Assembly: GCF_030272615.1 (NCBI RefSeq)
Contig: NC_081405.1
Location: 311,131,235-311,195,234, forward strand
Length of the DNA: 64,000 bases
Reading direction: 5' to 3'
From: Cryptomeria japonica
Lineage: Eukaryota > Streptophyta > Pinopsida > Cupressales > Cupressaceae
Made by a program: the position numbers and the translations under genes
Notes under the pieces: generated by a model
Seen by the model: the letters and a program-made list of their open reading frames with translations, nothing else
What the model was told of the DNA's origin: nothing
The model's database searches: none
Part shown: positions 11,523 to 22,890 of the stretch, piece after piece
Position numbering within the stretch: the first letter of the stretch is position 1
How the letters are laid out: every line of letters starts with the position of its first letter

Positions 11523-12880
11523 ATGGGTGACAGAAGGGAAGCAAGCTCGCCTAGAGATTTAAATAATCAGTTGGACAATTTTTTGACAATGTTTGCTCAC
11601 CAACAACAATAGTCAATGCAGCAGTTTCAAGAGAGAATGATTGCAGCCATGGGACAACTGAGAACTGGTCGTTCTCGATCAAGGAGGTCTAGTAGTCATC
11701 ATAGCCATGATAGTAGACATCACAGTTGTGAAAGTGGTCCTCATAACTGTGAAGGTAGTCGACATAGCTGTGGCGAGACATGACCCAGAAACCAAGACGG
11801 AACGACATCCAATGTCGTAAGGACAATAGACACAAGGTCTGATCGACCATTGTGTCCCAATTTCTTACCTCGACAAAACGGAATGGAGCCCATCCTAGAA
11901 GAAGAAGTAGACACTCAAATCACAGATGATATCTTGATGACACGAAATGAATATATGCAGCTGCCAACTGATGTAAGGCAGCTAATGAACTTAAATCAGT
12001 TCATGAACCAGCGTAGGGACAAGGCTAGGAATTGTTTGGAAAGACTAGATAGGAGGCCTAGAGGACTAGTGAGGCAAGCCTTCCAGGTGTTGGAATACAA
12101 AGATGCCCTGAATAAGATAAATATACCAACTTTTGATGGAATTGGAGAATTATCAGCAAGATCATGGGTTCACAAGTTGGATACCTTCTTGACACTCAAA
12201 CCTATGGAAGAGGAAAAAGCTATCCAGTTTGCTAAGATGCACTTGGAAGGGGTAGCATATGACTGGTGGTATCACAGGTTCATTTCCGAGGACCATGCCA
12301 TGATTCAATTATATGAAGAATTTGTTAATAGGCTGATCACCCGTTTTGACAATAAGGATATAGAGGTATATTACAGGGAGTTAGCCTAGTTGAAGCAAAC
12401 CGAATAGCTTGAAACATATATCAATGAATTCCAGAAGATTGTAGTAATGGTTCCAGATATGCCTCAAAGAGGGTCACAATGCTCTTTGTGGAAGGTCTCA
12501 GTGACAAACTAAAAGGTCTAGTGAAAGCTCATAGACCTAGTTCGCTTGATGATGCTATTGGCTTAGCAATGGATTTGGAGACAGCTCCATATCAGCCTCC
12601 AAAGAAAGAGTTCAGCTCTTGGAAAAATGATAAAAAGGGCTCAAGTCTGTAGAAAAACTCAAGTTTTAATCAGCCCAGAAGCATACCTTCAAAGGTTGAC
12701 CAAGAGTCACGAAATGAACTACGGAGGAAAAAACTATGTTTCTTCTGTAAAGAGCCTTGGGAGCTAGGACACCACTGCCTTGGAAAAGGTAAACTTCATT
12801 TGATTGAAGTGCACTTAGAGGAGGAAAGTCAGGATGAAGTAGAGGACAGTTATGAGATAAATAACACACAAGGAGATCAG
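11523..12880 (+). pseudogene. Chromovirus gag remnant
   Basis: The capsid-like region includes the motifs SWVHKLDTFL and YDWWYHRF, typical of the Retrotrans_gag family. A CCHC-type zinc knuckle (CFFCKEPWELGHHC, about 12740-12780) follows. The frame opens at ATG 11523 and is broken by TAG at 11610, TGA near 11781, TAG at 12387 and 12405, a frameshift around 12470 and another TAG near 12650. The histidine/serine-rich segment at 11690-11780 is a charged linker. The product would be the structural protein of the virus-like particle, but no full protein can be made. Confidence 0.9.
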
Positions 12881-13290
12881 CCGGAACAGATTGAGTTGGA
12901 AGACACTACTGTTAGAGAAAACCCACACATAGCTACTCTTTTAGGCATTCCGAGAGATAGACCTTTCCGACTGAAAGGAGTCCTTAAGGGGCAGCGAATG
13001 GTATGTTTAGTGGACAGCGGCGCCACTCATAACTTTATTGATGAGGGCTTAGTTAGTAGATGAGGACTACAAGCAGAAGAATTTCCAGGATTTAATGTGA
13101 TTATGGCAAATGGTTTTCCCTTGAGTTGTATCCGTGTCATACCACAGCTGAAAATTTAGATGGGAGACTATACCTTAACAAGAAATTTCTATGTTCTCGG
13201 TCTCAGTAATGTGGATGCTATTTTGGGTCTACAGTGGCTTGAATCATTAGAGAGGTATGTTCAAGACTTCAAACAGATGCAGTTATAGTT
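12881..13290 (+). pseudogene. Chromovirus aspartic protease remnant
   Basis: The active-site motif VDSGATHNFI lies at about 13010-13040, followed by the hydrophobic AILGLQWL motif near 13215-13240. Both are standard for Ty3/gypsy retropepsins, which cut the Gag-Pol polyprotein. In-frame stops occur at about 13060 (TGA where Arg CGA is expected), 13157 and 13287 (TAG where Gln is expected). Confidence 0.88.
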
Positions 13291-13291
13291 T

Positions 13292-14318
13292 ATGGTTGAA
13301 GGTAAGAAAATCATACTGAAGGCTATGGCAGATGGAGGACCGAGAGTGGTCTTAGCAAAACGAATGGAAGACCTCTTCCGCCATGATGATATTGAGTGGG
13401 CAACCCACTGCTTTGTTTCTAACAATGCTGCCACAAATAAGGAACCCTCTTACCATGTTGATATGCAATCTATGTTAGATAAACTTGGTGTGGTGTTTGG
13501 AGATATTCCTCCAAGACGTCCTCCTAATAGGGCATTTGAGCATGTGATTGAGCTGGAAGAAAGTTCAAAACTAGTTATAACACTTCCTTACAAGCATCCT
13601 CGTCACTTCAAAGAAGAGATCGAAAAGACGATTAAGGAGTTGTTGAAGATGGGACACATACACCCAAGTTCTAGCCCTTTTGCATCTTCAGTAGTGCTGG
13701 TCAAGAAAAACGATGGCACATTACACGTGTATTGATTACAGGGCACTGAACGAAAGAACTATTAGGAATAGATATCCTATACCCAGGATAGATGAACTTT
13801 TGGATGAGTTGCATGGTTCAGTTTTCTTTTCCAAAATTGACCTACGGTCAGGTTATCATCAGATAAGTGTGAGTGAAGAAGACATTCAGAAAACAACATT
13901 CTGCTGTCATTTTGGGCACTTTGAATTCCTTGTTATGCCCTTTGGTCTCACAAATGCACCAACAACTTTTCAATCTTGTATGAATCACGTTTTCCGTGAG
14001 CAGTTGAGGAAGTTCGTATTAGTATTTTTTGATGATATACTAACATATAGTAAAACTTGGGAAGAACATTTGCAACATTTAGATACTGTTCTAAGTATCA
14101 TGGAACAACAATCATTGTTTGCTAAAGCTTCCAAGTGTGAGTTTAGAATTTCAAAGATTCTTTATCTAGGACACATGATTGGTGTTGAAGGGGTAAAAGT
14201 TCATCAGGAGAAGATACAAGCAATCTTGGATTGGCCACCTCCTAAGAACATTGCTGATTTGAGAGGCTTCTTGGGCTTATGTTGCTACTACAGAAGATTT
14301 GTACGAGGCTTTTCCTAG
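13292..14318 (+). pseudogene. Chromovirus reverse transcriptase remnant
   Basis: A PR-RT linker and fingers (YKHPRHFKEEIEK, GHIHPSSSPFASSVVLVKK) lead, after a frameshift near 13735, into CIDYRALNE, FSKIDLRSGYHQI and MPFGLTNAPTTFQ. The catalytic box is VFFDDIL near 14022-14045; Phe replaces the more usual Tyr/Val, but both Asp residues are kept. The thumb and connection (GFLGLCCYYRRFV) end at a TAG at 14316. Confidence 0.93.
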
Positions 14319-14825
14319 TTAGCTTCTCCCTTGATTGATCTTACAAAGAAAGGGGCTTTTCAGTGGTCTACAGAGGCTCATGTTATCTTTGAGAAGCTCA
14401 AGGACATCATGAGCACATGTCTTGTGCTAGCACTCCTTGACTTCACGAAGCCTTTCATTGTGGAATGTGATGCTTCAGGATAGGGAATTGGAGCGGTGCT
14501 GATGCAGGAAAGACATCCTATTGTGTTTGAGAGTAGAAAGCTCAGAGATCCAGAGAAATTGTACTCCACCTATGACAAAGAGATGTTGACTATCATGCAT
14601 GCATTAGCCAAGTTTCAACAGTATTTGGTGGGTGCAAAATTCACTGTTAGTACTGATCATAATAGTCTGAAGTATTTTTTAGAGCAAAAGGATCTCAATG
14701 AACGTCAGTAGAAGTGGGTAAGTAAGATTCAAGCATATGATTTTGATGTGGAATATATCAAAGGAAAGAAAAATGTGGTTGCTGATGCACTTTCTAGAAG
14801 ACCCACTCTATGTTCACTTTCATAA
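14319..14825 (+). pseudogene. Chromovirus RNase H remnant
   Basis: Continues in the RT frame. Catalytic Asp is in FIVECDASG (about 14455-14480), Glu in YDKEMLTI, the third Asp in STDHNSLKY, and the last in VVADALSRR (about 14779-14805). The frame is interrupted by TAG at 14481 and 14709, both where glutamine is expected in the family. The enzyme would degrade the RNA strand during cDNA synthesis. Confidence 0.9.
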
Positions 14826-14939
14826 ATTTCTGCTGATTGGAAATCGTAGCTGCTGTCTGAATACACTAAAGACTCTTGTAGTGGGGGAAGTAATATATTA
14901 CAAAAACAAGATCTACCTTGTACTTGGGTCTAGACTAAA

Positions 14940-15893
14940 GTAGAGAGTTATGAAAGCGTTACATGACTCACCTTTGGTTGGACATCAGGGGTTTTTCAAA
15001 ACTTATAGGCAGGTAAGAGAGAGATTCTCTTGGAAGGGACTTAAAGATGATGTGCTACAACATGCCCGTGAATGTTTGACATGCCAACAGAATAAGGCAG
15101 AGCACACTTTTCCGGCAGGTCTTTTACAATTATTACCCATTCCAGAACAAAAGTGGGAAGGGATATCACAGGATTTCATCACAGGGTTTCCACGAGTATA
15201 GGGAAAGGATTGCATTTATGTAGTGGTGGATTGACCGACAAAATATTCCCATTTCTTCGCCTTGCTACAGATTACTCAGCTTCTTAGGTTGCTGATTTAT
15301 TTTTTAGGGAAGTGTTCAGAATGCACGGTCTCCCTAAAACCATTGGCAGCGATAGGGATAGCAGATTTATCAGCATACTTTGGCAGGAGTTATTGCGCTT
15401 GGCAGGGACAAAACTGACACCTAGTACCGGTTATCACCCTCAAAAGGATGGGCAGACCAAAATTGTAAATAAATGGGTTGAAGGCTATCTTAGAAACTAC
15501 GTTTCAGGACAGCAACGTGCTTGGGTCAAATGGTTGCATTTAGGTGAGTATTGTTACAATACTACCTACCACATGACTATTGGGATGTCTCCGTTTAAGG
15601 CATTGTATGGGTATGAAGCTTTGTCATTTATAGATTTAGTTTTTTATGATAGCAAAGTACCCCGAGCAAAAGAAACCATACAAGGTTACCAAGACATTCT
15701 CAAAGCATTGAAGGACAATATCTCACAGGCTCAAAACCAACAGAAAATGTATGCAGATAGACATAGAGTCAAGAGGACATTTCAGGTAGGAGACTTGGTT
15801 TTCCTACGCTTGCAGCCCTACAGGCAGTCTTCTTTGAAAAGCAGTGGAGCGGAAAAGTTGAAACCACAGTTTATGGGCCATACAAGGTATTGA
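14940..15893 (+). pseudogene. Chromovirus integrase remnant
   Basis: The N-terminal HHCC zinc-binding region (H in MKALHDSPLVGHQG, then CLTCQQNK) runs about 14950-15095. The DDE core starts with GISQDFITGFPRV; the second Asp is in TIGSDRDSRF and the Glu would lie in the KIVNKWVEGYL segment. The C-terminal part (GMSPFKALYGYE, VGDLVFLRLQPY) is well preserved. Breaks: TAG near 15199, TGA near 15223 and a shifted stretch between about 15235 and 15310. Confidence 0.9.
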
Positions 15894-16222
15894 GGAAAAT
15901 TGGAGAAGTTGCATATGAACTTGAATTACCAGCCGACAGGATGATCCATAATATTTTCCATGTGTCTTGCTTAAAGAAAGCATTGGGGCAGCAGATAGTT
16001 ACCTCTCCAGAATTGCCACCATTGGACGAAGAGGGGAAGATGATTTTTGAACCTAAGGGTATTGCAGATTGGAGGGAAAAGAAGTTAAGGAATAAGACTG
16101 TTCGTGAATATCTAATTAAGTGGAAAGGGTTGCCATTGGATGATGCTTCTTGGGAAGGTGAGGAGATACTACAGCATCCAAACCTACGATTGCTTGTGGA
16201 CCAGCAATCTTGGGAAGGGAGG
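15890..16222 (+). pseudogene. Integrase C-terminus with chromodomain
   Basis: The tail (VAYELELPADRMIHNIFHVS) is followed at about 16100-16170 by YLIKWKGLPLDDASWE, the core of a chromodomain. Chromodomains at the end of integrase define plant chromoviruses and are thought to direct insertion to modified chromatin. The frame is shifted relative to the preceding integrase ORF. It runs into the 3' LTR in the same frame as printed, so the true stop may lie in the LTR or have been lost. Confidence 0.9.
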
Positions 16223-16224
16223 AT
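16209..16224 (+). other. Polypurine tract of the chromovirus
   Basis: The purine-rich run TTGGGAAGGGAGGAT ends exactly at the 3' LTR start and would prime plus-strand DNA synthesis. Confidence 0.85.
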
Positions 16225-17034
16225 TGTCATGTCCCCTCTCTAGCACTGCTGTAGCTCAGTAAACAACTCACTAAGTGTAAGTTTTCCTCCAACACTTAGT
16301 CGATTTTAGTGAATAAAGAGGAGGTTGTTTTCAATAAGGTGGCGGGGTCCATGTTCACTTAAGTGACTCCTGATTTTCAGTCATGAGGATGGGCCATTGC
16401 AATTCGTTATCCAAACATTTTCTTTAGATGCACTAAATACATAATTGATGAATACTTTTAAGGAAAAGTATTATCACTGGAATTAATTAAGAGAGTTGCC
16501 TGATTTATAGGAATTAGGGTGGGTGTGGATTTTAGGTTTGATTGCCTTCATAAGGTTGGAGAAAGAGTTAAGCGGATTATGTTTTTGATGATTCTGATTT
16601 TTATTATTTCTCTCTGCCTGCCCTTGGACGAAAACCCCATGATAACCAGCTTGGACGGCCACCCAAGGTCTGCATGTTAGTATAACTGAGTGGGATCAGC
16701 ATTCAGCATCTGTTGAGGGTTGCAGTAGTTTAATCAGCCATGAAGTTCAGGGTTTAGAAAGTCTGCAACTCATTTCAGACTTCCAGAAGTCACCAAGTTC
16801 TCAAAGTTTCATGAAGATTTCAGGGATACAAACAACTATCCGCGGACACTAAGTTTTGTGATTGCTTTTGTGAATATGTAATAAGGTGGAACATGTCTAC
16901 AGACAACAAATTTCTTTATGGTTCTGTTTATTCCGCTTTTAGTTTATTTCCAGAAATCTGAAAATCAATAAAAATGTATTTGCTGCATCTAGTGTAGAGT
17001 TTTTGTTTGTTTTTGCTTGCCAAAGGATATTTCA
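16225..17034 (+). repeat. 3' LTR of the chromovirus (810 bp)
   Basis: Begins TGTCATGTCCCC and ends GGATATTTCA. It is followed by the target-site duplication CACAT at 17035-17039 and by the continuation of the interrupted CA/TA microsatellite to about 17135. Confidence 0.93.
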
Positions 17035-17139
17035 CACATACATACATATACATGTGTATTGTGTATACATATATATACACATATACACATACATATGTAT
17101 ACACACGTGCCCACACTTGTGCATGCACACACACAAACA

Positions 17140-17923
17140 CTTATATTACAAAATATAAAAGAAATATTTACATTGGATTAAATTTCTAGGGTTGTGCAGT
17201 CACCCTCACTCTTACATACCAAAATTATCAGTTTCATATTAAGGAGACACATAATTCAATTCAACAATCTGATTGAGCCCTCACATCCGTTAATCGAGAG
17301 TTTCTTTGGTTTGGTTGGGCACTTGTTATGATGCAAGGTGTTGGTTCTAGTATTACCAAATTGGCTTAATGGCAAGTCTGAATGGCTTTAAGTGGTGTCA
17401 ATGGATACCAAATGTGGGGATGATTGTGTGGAATGTTGATGACTTGGGAATGAGGGGCTTCTTTGTTAAAGAAGCTGGAACAACTGCCCTCTTGGATCAT
17501 TGTTGCCTTGATTTCTTGCTAAATCACTTAGATGTTTCTCATAGTGGAGTGGCCGACATGAATCCACGTGCGCCCTCAACTGCTTGTTGTTTGAAGGTGC
17601 CTCCTGAATGGTGAATAAGTGGCCTGTGACTTGGACCGTTGTCTTGTATGCTTGCTTGGCTTAGGGAAAGGTTAACAGCTCACTGCATATCCTTCTCTTG
17701 TATAGAGAAATTGTGATTTGATCAAAAAGTTGTAGGTTTTAGTGGAAATAACACACATATGCTAGGGCTTTTGCCCTAATCTTAGGGTATTGTCATGGTT
17801 TTTGTCCTTGCAGTATTTGTCTTTGGAATCAAATTGTAATTGTTAGAAAATACCAATTGTCTCTATCTAGAACAAAGAAGACTTATAAATATGCATTCCA
17901 TATAGAGAGAAGGGGACATGACA
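17140..17923 (-). mobile_element. Probable 3' LTR of the minus-strand gypsy element, left end unresolved
   Basis: On the minus strand a polypurine tract (GGGGGAAGTAGGAT, 17924-17937) is followed by TGTCATGTCCCC, the same LTR start as in the chromovirus at 10511. A TATA-like ATTTATAA lies just inside (17883-17890). I cannot fix the other end of the LTR; it must lie between the microsatellite and about 17400. The plus-strand ORF at 17369-17614 has no recognisable domain. Confidence 0.65.
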
Positions 17924-18228
17924 ATCCTACTTCCCCCAAACTGCTTGCTCTCGAGCAATTTTAGATTTGGATGATAAAAAATCTCCACTTCTCATGCATC
18001 GTGGAGTGGAAGATTCTTCCTTTTCACTAAGTATTTCGGAATGACCTTGTCTCTTAATCTCCTCTCTCTCTCATATCAATGATAGCCTTAGGTGTTGAGT
18101 TCAAATTTCCTTCATCATTTAGTGTGGTGACTTTGAGGAAGGTGTAACCTGCTGCCCAAGAGCCTTCTTAATGAATGGCACATGAAAAACATTGTGGATT
18201 ATGCTATTTTCCATTAGCTCTAGCTCAT

Positions 18229-19542
18229 TGTAAAGACCATTTCTAATTTGACTAGAATATTTCTTTCATTTACATTTGTTTCCGAGTTTGCATAAGTTTC
18301 AGACTTGCTGTTTGTGTGTTTCAGATTGCCATGTCTTGGGACAAGAGTTGGTATGCCAAACTCACACAGCAAGGAGGGAGTTATGTATTTTTGAAATCCT
18401 CTGCTCAGTCCCATGCTGAATCTGGAAATGATTGAAGTCTGAAATATTTCTGCTGAGCACTTCTCAAGTCACCTTCTACTCAATACAAGGTAGCTTTCCA
18501 AATAAATACTCAGAATTGATTCTTGTAACCTCATGCCACACATAACACTAACAGCAGTGACAAATATTGTTCGGTAAGTATTATGCCAGAGAGATTAGGT
18601 GTGGCAGAGTAGAAGTCACACACAGCTCTAAGGTATCTCAGAGAATAAAGCATCTTCCAAATCAATGCACCAGCAATATGAATTCTACACCAAATAAGGG
18701 TACCGTTCCAGTAATTGCCCCATCACGATCCAAGAAGTAATTCCTCTCTGATTCCACAAAGTGACTTCAGTAATGACGGCTACGGTTTCAGATGTAGGCC
18801 TGACCCGCATAAACAACTTCTTGTCACAAGAAACCTTTGAACATTAATATGTGCCAAAGAATACCTGCGATAAAGAATAGCTATCGCTTTAATCAAACTC
18901 ACATTGGCAACAAACTATACGACATATAAGGCCAGGCCAATAATTTTAAAGAGAGGCCTAGAATATAATTCTACAACAATGTTTCACACCAGAGTATCCC
19001 TGCACAATATTATATACTTTTGTTATTGAAACAATTTTTTACCAACATAGCCACAGGCTGGGAAGCTGCACCGAACATTAGACTGGTGGACAATAAAATG
19101 TCTCCAAAGGCGACTTTACATATTATTGCATATTTGTCTCCAAAGGCGACTTTACATTGCTCAAATATAATCTTGATTGAATCCACCCTTAGAAAGAGTT
19201 AGTTTTTCGTCCAACCCTTGTCAATCTGCTAATGTTTTCGTCCTCAGAGATCCAGCTTCTCATACACTGCAATTTTCTCAGACGCATTTATCATACAAAA
19301 TTATCATGCTTTATTACAGCTCATCACCCTCCTTATAAATACTTCCAGCTATTATCTAGAAGGTTAGGCCACATTTAATATTAGTCACAACTGGAAATCT
19401 TTATTTAATAAAGCGACCATTTTATTTATTTTTTAATTAAATTAATCAATTATGAGTCATCCTTTGGAAATAATATTAATTTTTGGACAGCTTAATCTAT
19501 TATTTTAATTAAGTTACTTTACCAAAATTTGGGAGCATTATA
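18229..19542. mobile_element. Solo LTR, 1314 bp, TSD CTCAT
   Basis: Starts TGTAAAGACC and ends GAGCATTATA. It is flanked by CTCAT at 18224-18228 and 19543-19547. Removing it restores the gypsy integrase tail in frame on the minus strand. The last two bases (TA rather than CA) look mutated. A TATA-like CTTATAAATAC at about 19333 suggests plus orientation. A short phrase (TCTCCAAAGGCGACTTTACAT) is directly repeated at 19099 and 19137. Confidence 0.85.
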
Positions 19543-19969
19543 CTCATATGCAACCTTTCCCATCTTTCATATGATTTTATAAGGTCCATAAATTGTGGCT
19601 TAAACTTTTCTACCCCACTCCTTTTGAGAGATGATTGCTAGTAAGGTTGTAATTTTGAAAGACCATGTCTCCTATATCAAAAGTGTTCTCTAAATAATGG
19701 CAATCAACATACACGTTTTGTTGATTTTGGGCCTGCTATATGTTCTCCTTGAGTGAACCCAAATTATCAAGGTTTTGTTGTGCCAAATCTCTAGTTCCAG
19801 GATCTCTACTATTGGAAAGAATGAAATCCATGAAAGAAGATGCATCATAACCATATAGTGCTTTGAAACGAGTCATAGACATACGATGAATGGAGTTGTA
19901 GCAATACTTCTCAAGGTGGAGCCACTTAATCCATGCTATTGATGTCCTTTAACATAATTCTTTAAATGC

Positions 19970-20440
19970 ATAGCCGTGATGTTTGTGTTAACCTTGTAGC
20001 GATGAAAGGCTTCAAGGAACTCCTCCCCCAACACCCTTTTGGTTGCATGCAAGACAAGGGGGTGGCCCAAGAATAGAATGGCTTGCATGTGCTTGTCAAT
20101 AATTTCCCCCACTAATGCCATCTGCATCTTGGTTGATTCTAACAAATGGGTTGTCCATCGCTCACCACTTAGATTAGCTATTTTGATAGAGAAAACAGAG
20201 TGACTCATCTCCCTCTGCCCGCACCTATAAGAATTGGCTTGCTTTGTGTTGCCATGATGGGCTTCTGACATATCCAATCAATGCTTGATCGTCCGACACA
20301 TCACCCCAAATCTTTGGAATTCCTTTTGGGATTTATGCCACCCTATAATACCTTGGCAAAGTACCTGGTAAGCTCCCTTGTTCTGACGAGTCACAACCCA
20401 AACATCATCTTCCCCTGTGTCTTCGCCACATGTCTATCTT
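19970..20440 (-). pseudogene. Unrecognised ORF downstream of the LINE RNase H
   Basis: An open stretch on the minus strand (20440 to 19970, one TGA at about 20283-20285) follows the RNase H domain after about 150 bp. It includes MDMSEAHHGNTKQANSY and ends at the target-site duplication with HPLVLHATKRVLGEEFLEAF and RYKVNTNI. The last 28 residues align with the antisense ORF of the Tat-like element near 55600 (PL..A.K..LGE.F.....RY.VNT.I). The final residues before the stop at 19936 belong to the gypsy target, not to the LINE. Function unknown; it is not a canonical LINE domain as far as I recognise. Confidence 0.6.
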
Positions 20441-20597
20441 CCATATGCAATTAGCTATGCTTTGGATCTTTAAGTGGCGACTCCTTTCTATTTGTCATTA
20501 TTAAGGGGGCACTTAACTCGTTACATCCATTTCTCATACAATAAGTGTTATCCCAAGCATAAAAAAACCTTGCTAATTTTGTACTCCATCTTCCACC

Positions 20598-21242
20598 TCA
20601 GCTTGTTGCCCTTTTCGCCGCCCCCTTTGCCAACCTGTCAGCCAGCTCATTGCCTTCCTTGTAGATGTGGCTGATCCTGTAGTCTTCAAGTTTGCTAAGC
20701 AAGTCCTTGATGGGTCGGAGCCATTGACAGAGCTTCCAATTCAGGGTGTCATTGAGGCGAATTGCATTGATAGTTATTAGGGAGTCTCCTTCCAAGTGAA
20801 TGTGAGTGTCTTCTATCTCCAGACCCATTTGCAGCCCTATCAATGCTGCTCTAAATTCAGCTACATTATTTGTGGAGATCCCCAAAGGGATAGATCTCTC
20901 TGCTAGTGTCATTCCATGCTCATCTCGTGCTATGCAGCCTACCCCATCTGGACTTGGATTACCCAAGGAGGCACCATCAAAGTTGATTTTAATCCACCCT
21001 ACTTCGGGAGCCTGCCATTTTACCTCTCTTTTGTTCCTCTCAAGAATTTGACCCCCACCATCATCCTGCATAGGGGGAATTTTCAGCACTGTGAATGTTT
21101 TGGATATCCTCTCATCCCAGTTTGTGAAAATATTTTTCTTGAGAGCCTTGTTTCTAGTTGTTTTATTGACTAATTCTACTAATTGTACTTCTATCTTTCC
21201 ACAGAGTCTCTCACTCTCCATTTCCTTATCTTGAAAGATCAT
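20598..21242 (-). pseudogene. LINE ORF2 RNase H domain
   Basis: A plant-type C-terminal RNase H of an L1-like ORF2. Catalytic residues are visible: Asp in INFDGASLG, Glu in NVAEFRAALIGL, Asp in HLEGDSLITI and Asp in EGNELADRLAKG. The domain occupies about residues 75-210 of the 214-residue open stretch and appears intact by itself. Upstream (21250-21635, minus) a degenerate zinc-ribbon segment (CVFCKNNNETADRLL) of the reverse-transcriptase-associated type is interrupted by stops. Confidence 0.92.
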
Positions 21243-21635
21243 TCTGTTTTGCTCCTTCTAGACTTCCTACCATACCGTGGCCACATTTTGAACTAGGCTT
21301 CATTGTCTTGTAGGATTGAGCATTGCAAATTTAGTTTTTGCATGAATAATTTCTAATAGGCCTTCGCATACAAGCATCCTAGCAACAAGCGATCGGCTGT
21401 TTCATTGTTATTTTTGCAAAAAACACATCTCCTCGAACCCTGAATTTTGAATCTTGCCAGTTGGTCTTCTGTGAGAGTCTTTTACTAAATTGCCATCCAG
21501 GCGAAAACCCCAGCTTTTGGGAGAATGCTTTTGTTCCATAATAGCTTGTTTGGCCAGTCCATTTTGGTCAATGCAGCTTCATTTTACCATGTAGATACCA
21601 GTATTAGCCCCACACCACCTAACAAAATCCCCTTG

Positions 21636-22885
21636 TGTTGGAATATTCATGACCACTGAGAGGGTAGGGGGGGGGTGGTGAATCAGTGGTCTATAAAAAT
21701 TAATCTCACTTTATCAACAAGAATACTCTAACACAATGACACAAAGAATTGCAGTAGATTATAAGACTTAATGCAACAATGTCAAGAGAATGTATACTCC
21801 AATTAAGATTGCCAAAACACAAAACACCGATATTTTTGAGTGGAAAATCCTTGAAGGGTGAAAAACCACTATGAAAAGAAATTATATTATGCCTCACTGG
21901 CTAAACCTCACTCGTTACAATTTATGGTCTCTCTGACCAAACCCTTACTTGGAATAATGCTTCACTGGCTTTATGATCATCAACTCACATTTGTGTGAAG
22001 AAGCACCCACTTCTTACACATACATAAAGAGCATATTACAAAGGATACTCTGTTCCCATATAAAGCATTTATCATATACTTTCATCCATCTCATCTACGA
22101 ACTGTTTGTCTCAGAGAACAAGTCTCTGTAAAAGTCTTTGAACTTTATGACATTTTTTGCAATCAATCAAAACATACAAAAATATAGACTCTGTCTACCA
22201 AACTCTTGTTCACTGTCAAACTCTTATTTTGCTAACATCTCTCACTCGAGATCATCAAAGATACTGGCTCACCTTCTTATCTCTATTATATCAAAAAATA
22301 TTCATTCTGCATCATCGAAGTGCTACAGTCTTCATTTACTTATTTTTAGAAGAACGTGTTTTCTTTCCATTTCAATTCCAAAAAAAATCAAGCTCACTTC
22401 TTTGCATTTTGATCTTCATCAAAACGGTTGGGAGAAACTGCGTCTCACAAAAGCAAAAAACAATTGATTCTCTATGACATTAACTAGCCATTAGATTTGA
22501 AACAGAAAACCAAACTTCATTCCCTCGACAGTTAAGACTTAAAAATAACTTTGTATATATAACATTAGTAATTACCCAAATGACTAATATTAATAATATT
22601 TAACAGTATGCAGATTATAGCGAACTCAAAAGTTCCTGTCGCTGTGAACACATTTGCTGTCGCACTTAACTCTGCTCCTGTCGCCAGAATGCAAGGAACT
22701 CGAAATTCAGATTCAAACCTTCACATATCAAACTGAGTCTATCTTTTCTGCGTCACAACTTTAAGAGGACACCTCTTCTATAATGCATTACACAAATGAT
22801 AAATCTGCTCATTCATACAAGTTCATTTCTTGACCAACAAACTCTCTGCAACATTGTTGACATCAATGACAAATCAATGCCAACA
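21636..22885. mobile_element. Solo LTR, 1250 bp, TSD CCTTG, inside the LINE
   Basis: Perfect terminal inverted repeat TGTTGG...CCAACA, flanked by CCTTG at 21631-21635 and 22886-22890. It carries GTAGGGGGGGGGTGGTGAATCAG near its left end, like the orphan LTR at 3322. By comparison with that LTR and its primer-binding site it probably points to the minus strand. The ORFs inside are not believed. Confidence 0.93.
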
Positions 22886-22890
22886 CCTTG

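Larger units (their letters stand above)
10511..17034 (+). mobile_element. Ty3/gypsy chromovirus, complete-ended but decayed
   Basis: Two LTRs (10511-11338 and 16225-17034) start TGTCATGTCCCC and end in TTCA (TTTA in the 5' copy). They are flanked by the 5-bp duplication CACAT (10506-10510 and 17035-17039). Inside are a tRNA-Met-type primer-binding site, gag, protease, RT, RNase H, integrase with a C-terminal chromodomain, and a polypurine tract. The order PR-RT-RH-INT-chromodomain identifies a plant chromovirus. All reading frames carry stops or shifts, so it is not autonomous. It is inserted inside the CA/TA microsatellite of intron 1, in the same orientation as the host gene. Confidence 0.95.

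Noticed and set aside
17369-17614. Plus-strand 81-residue ORF
   Set aside because: Lies in the probable LTR of the minus-strand gypsy; no recognisable family.
19936-19969. Last residues (HLKNYVKGHQ) as part of the LINE ORF
   Set aside because: These bases are the gypsy integrase target site; the same bases recur at 25925-25943.
20598-21242. RNase H ORF as a missing middle exon of the RBR gene (some plant RBR proteins carry an RNase H-like domain)
   Set aside because: It is on the opposite strand and continuous with LINE RT and zinc-ribbon sequence.
22138-22477. Two overlapping plus-strand ORFs of more than 100 residues
   Set aside because: They lie wholly inside the solo LTR 21636-22885, overlap in different frames and show no domain.
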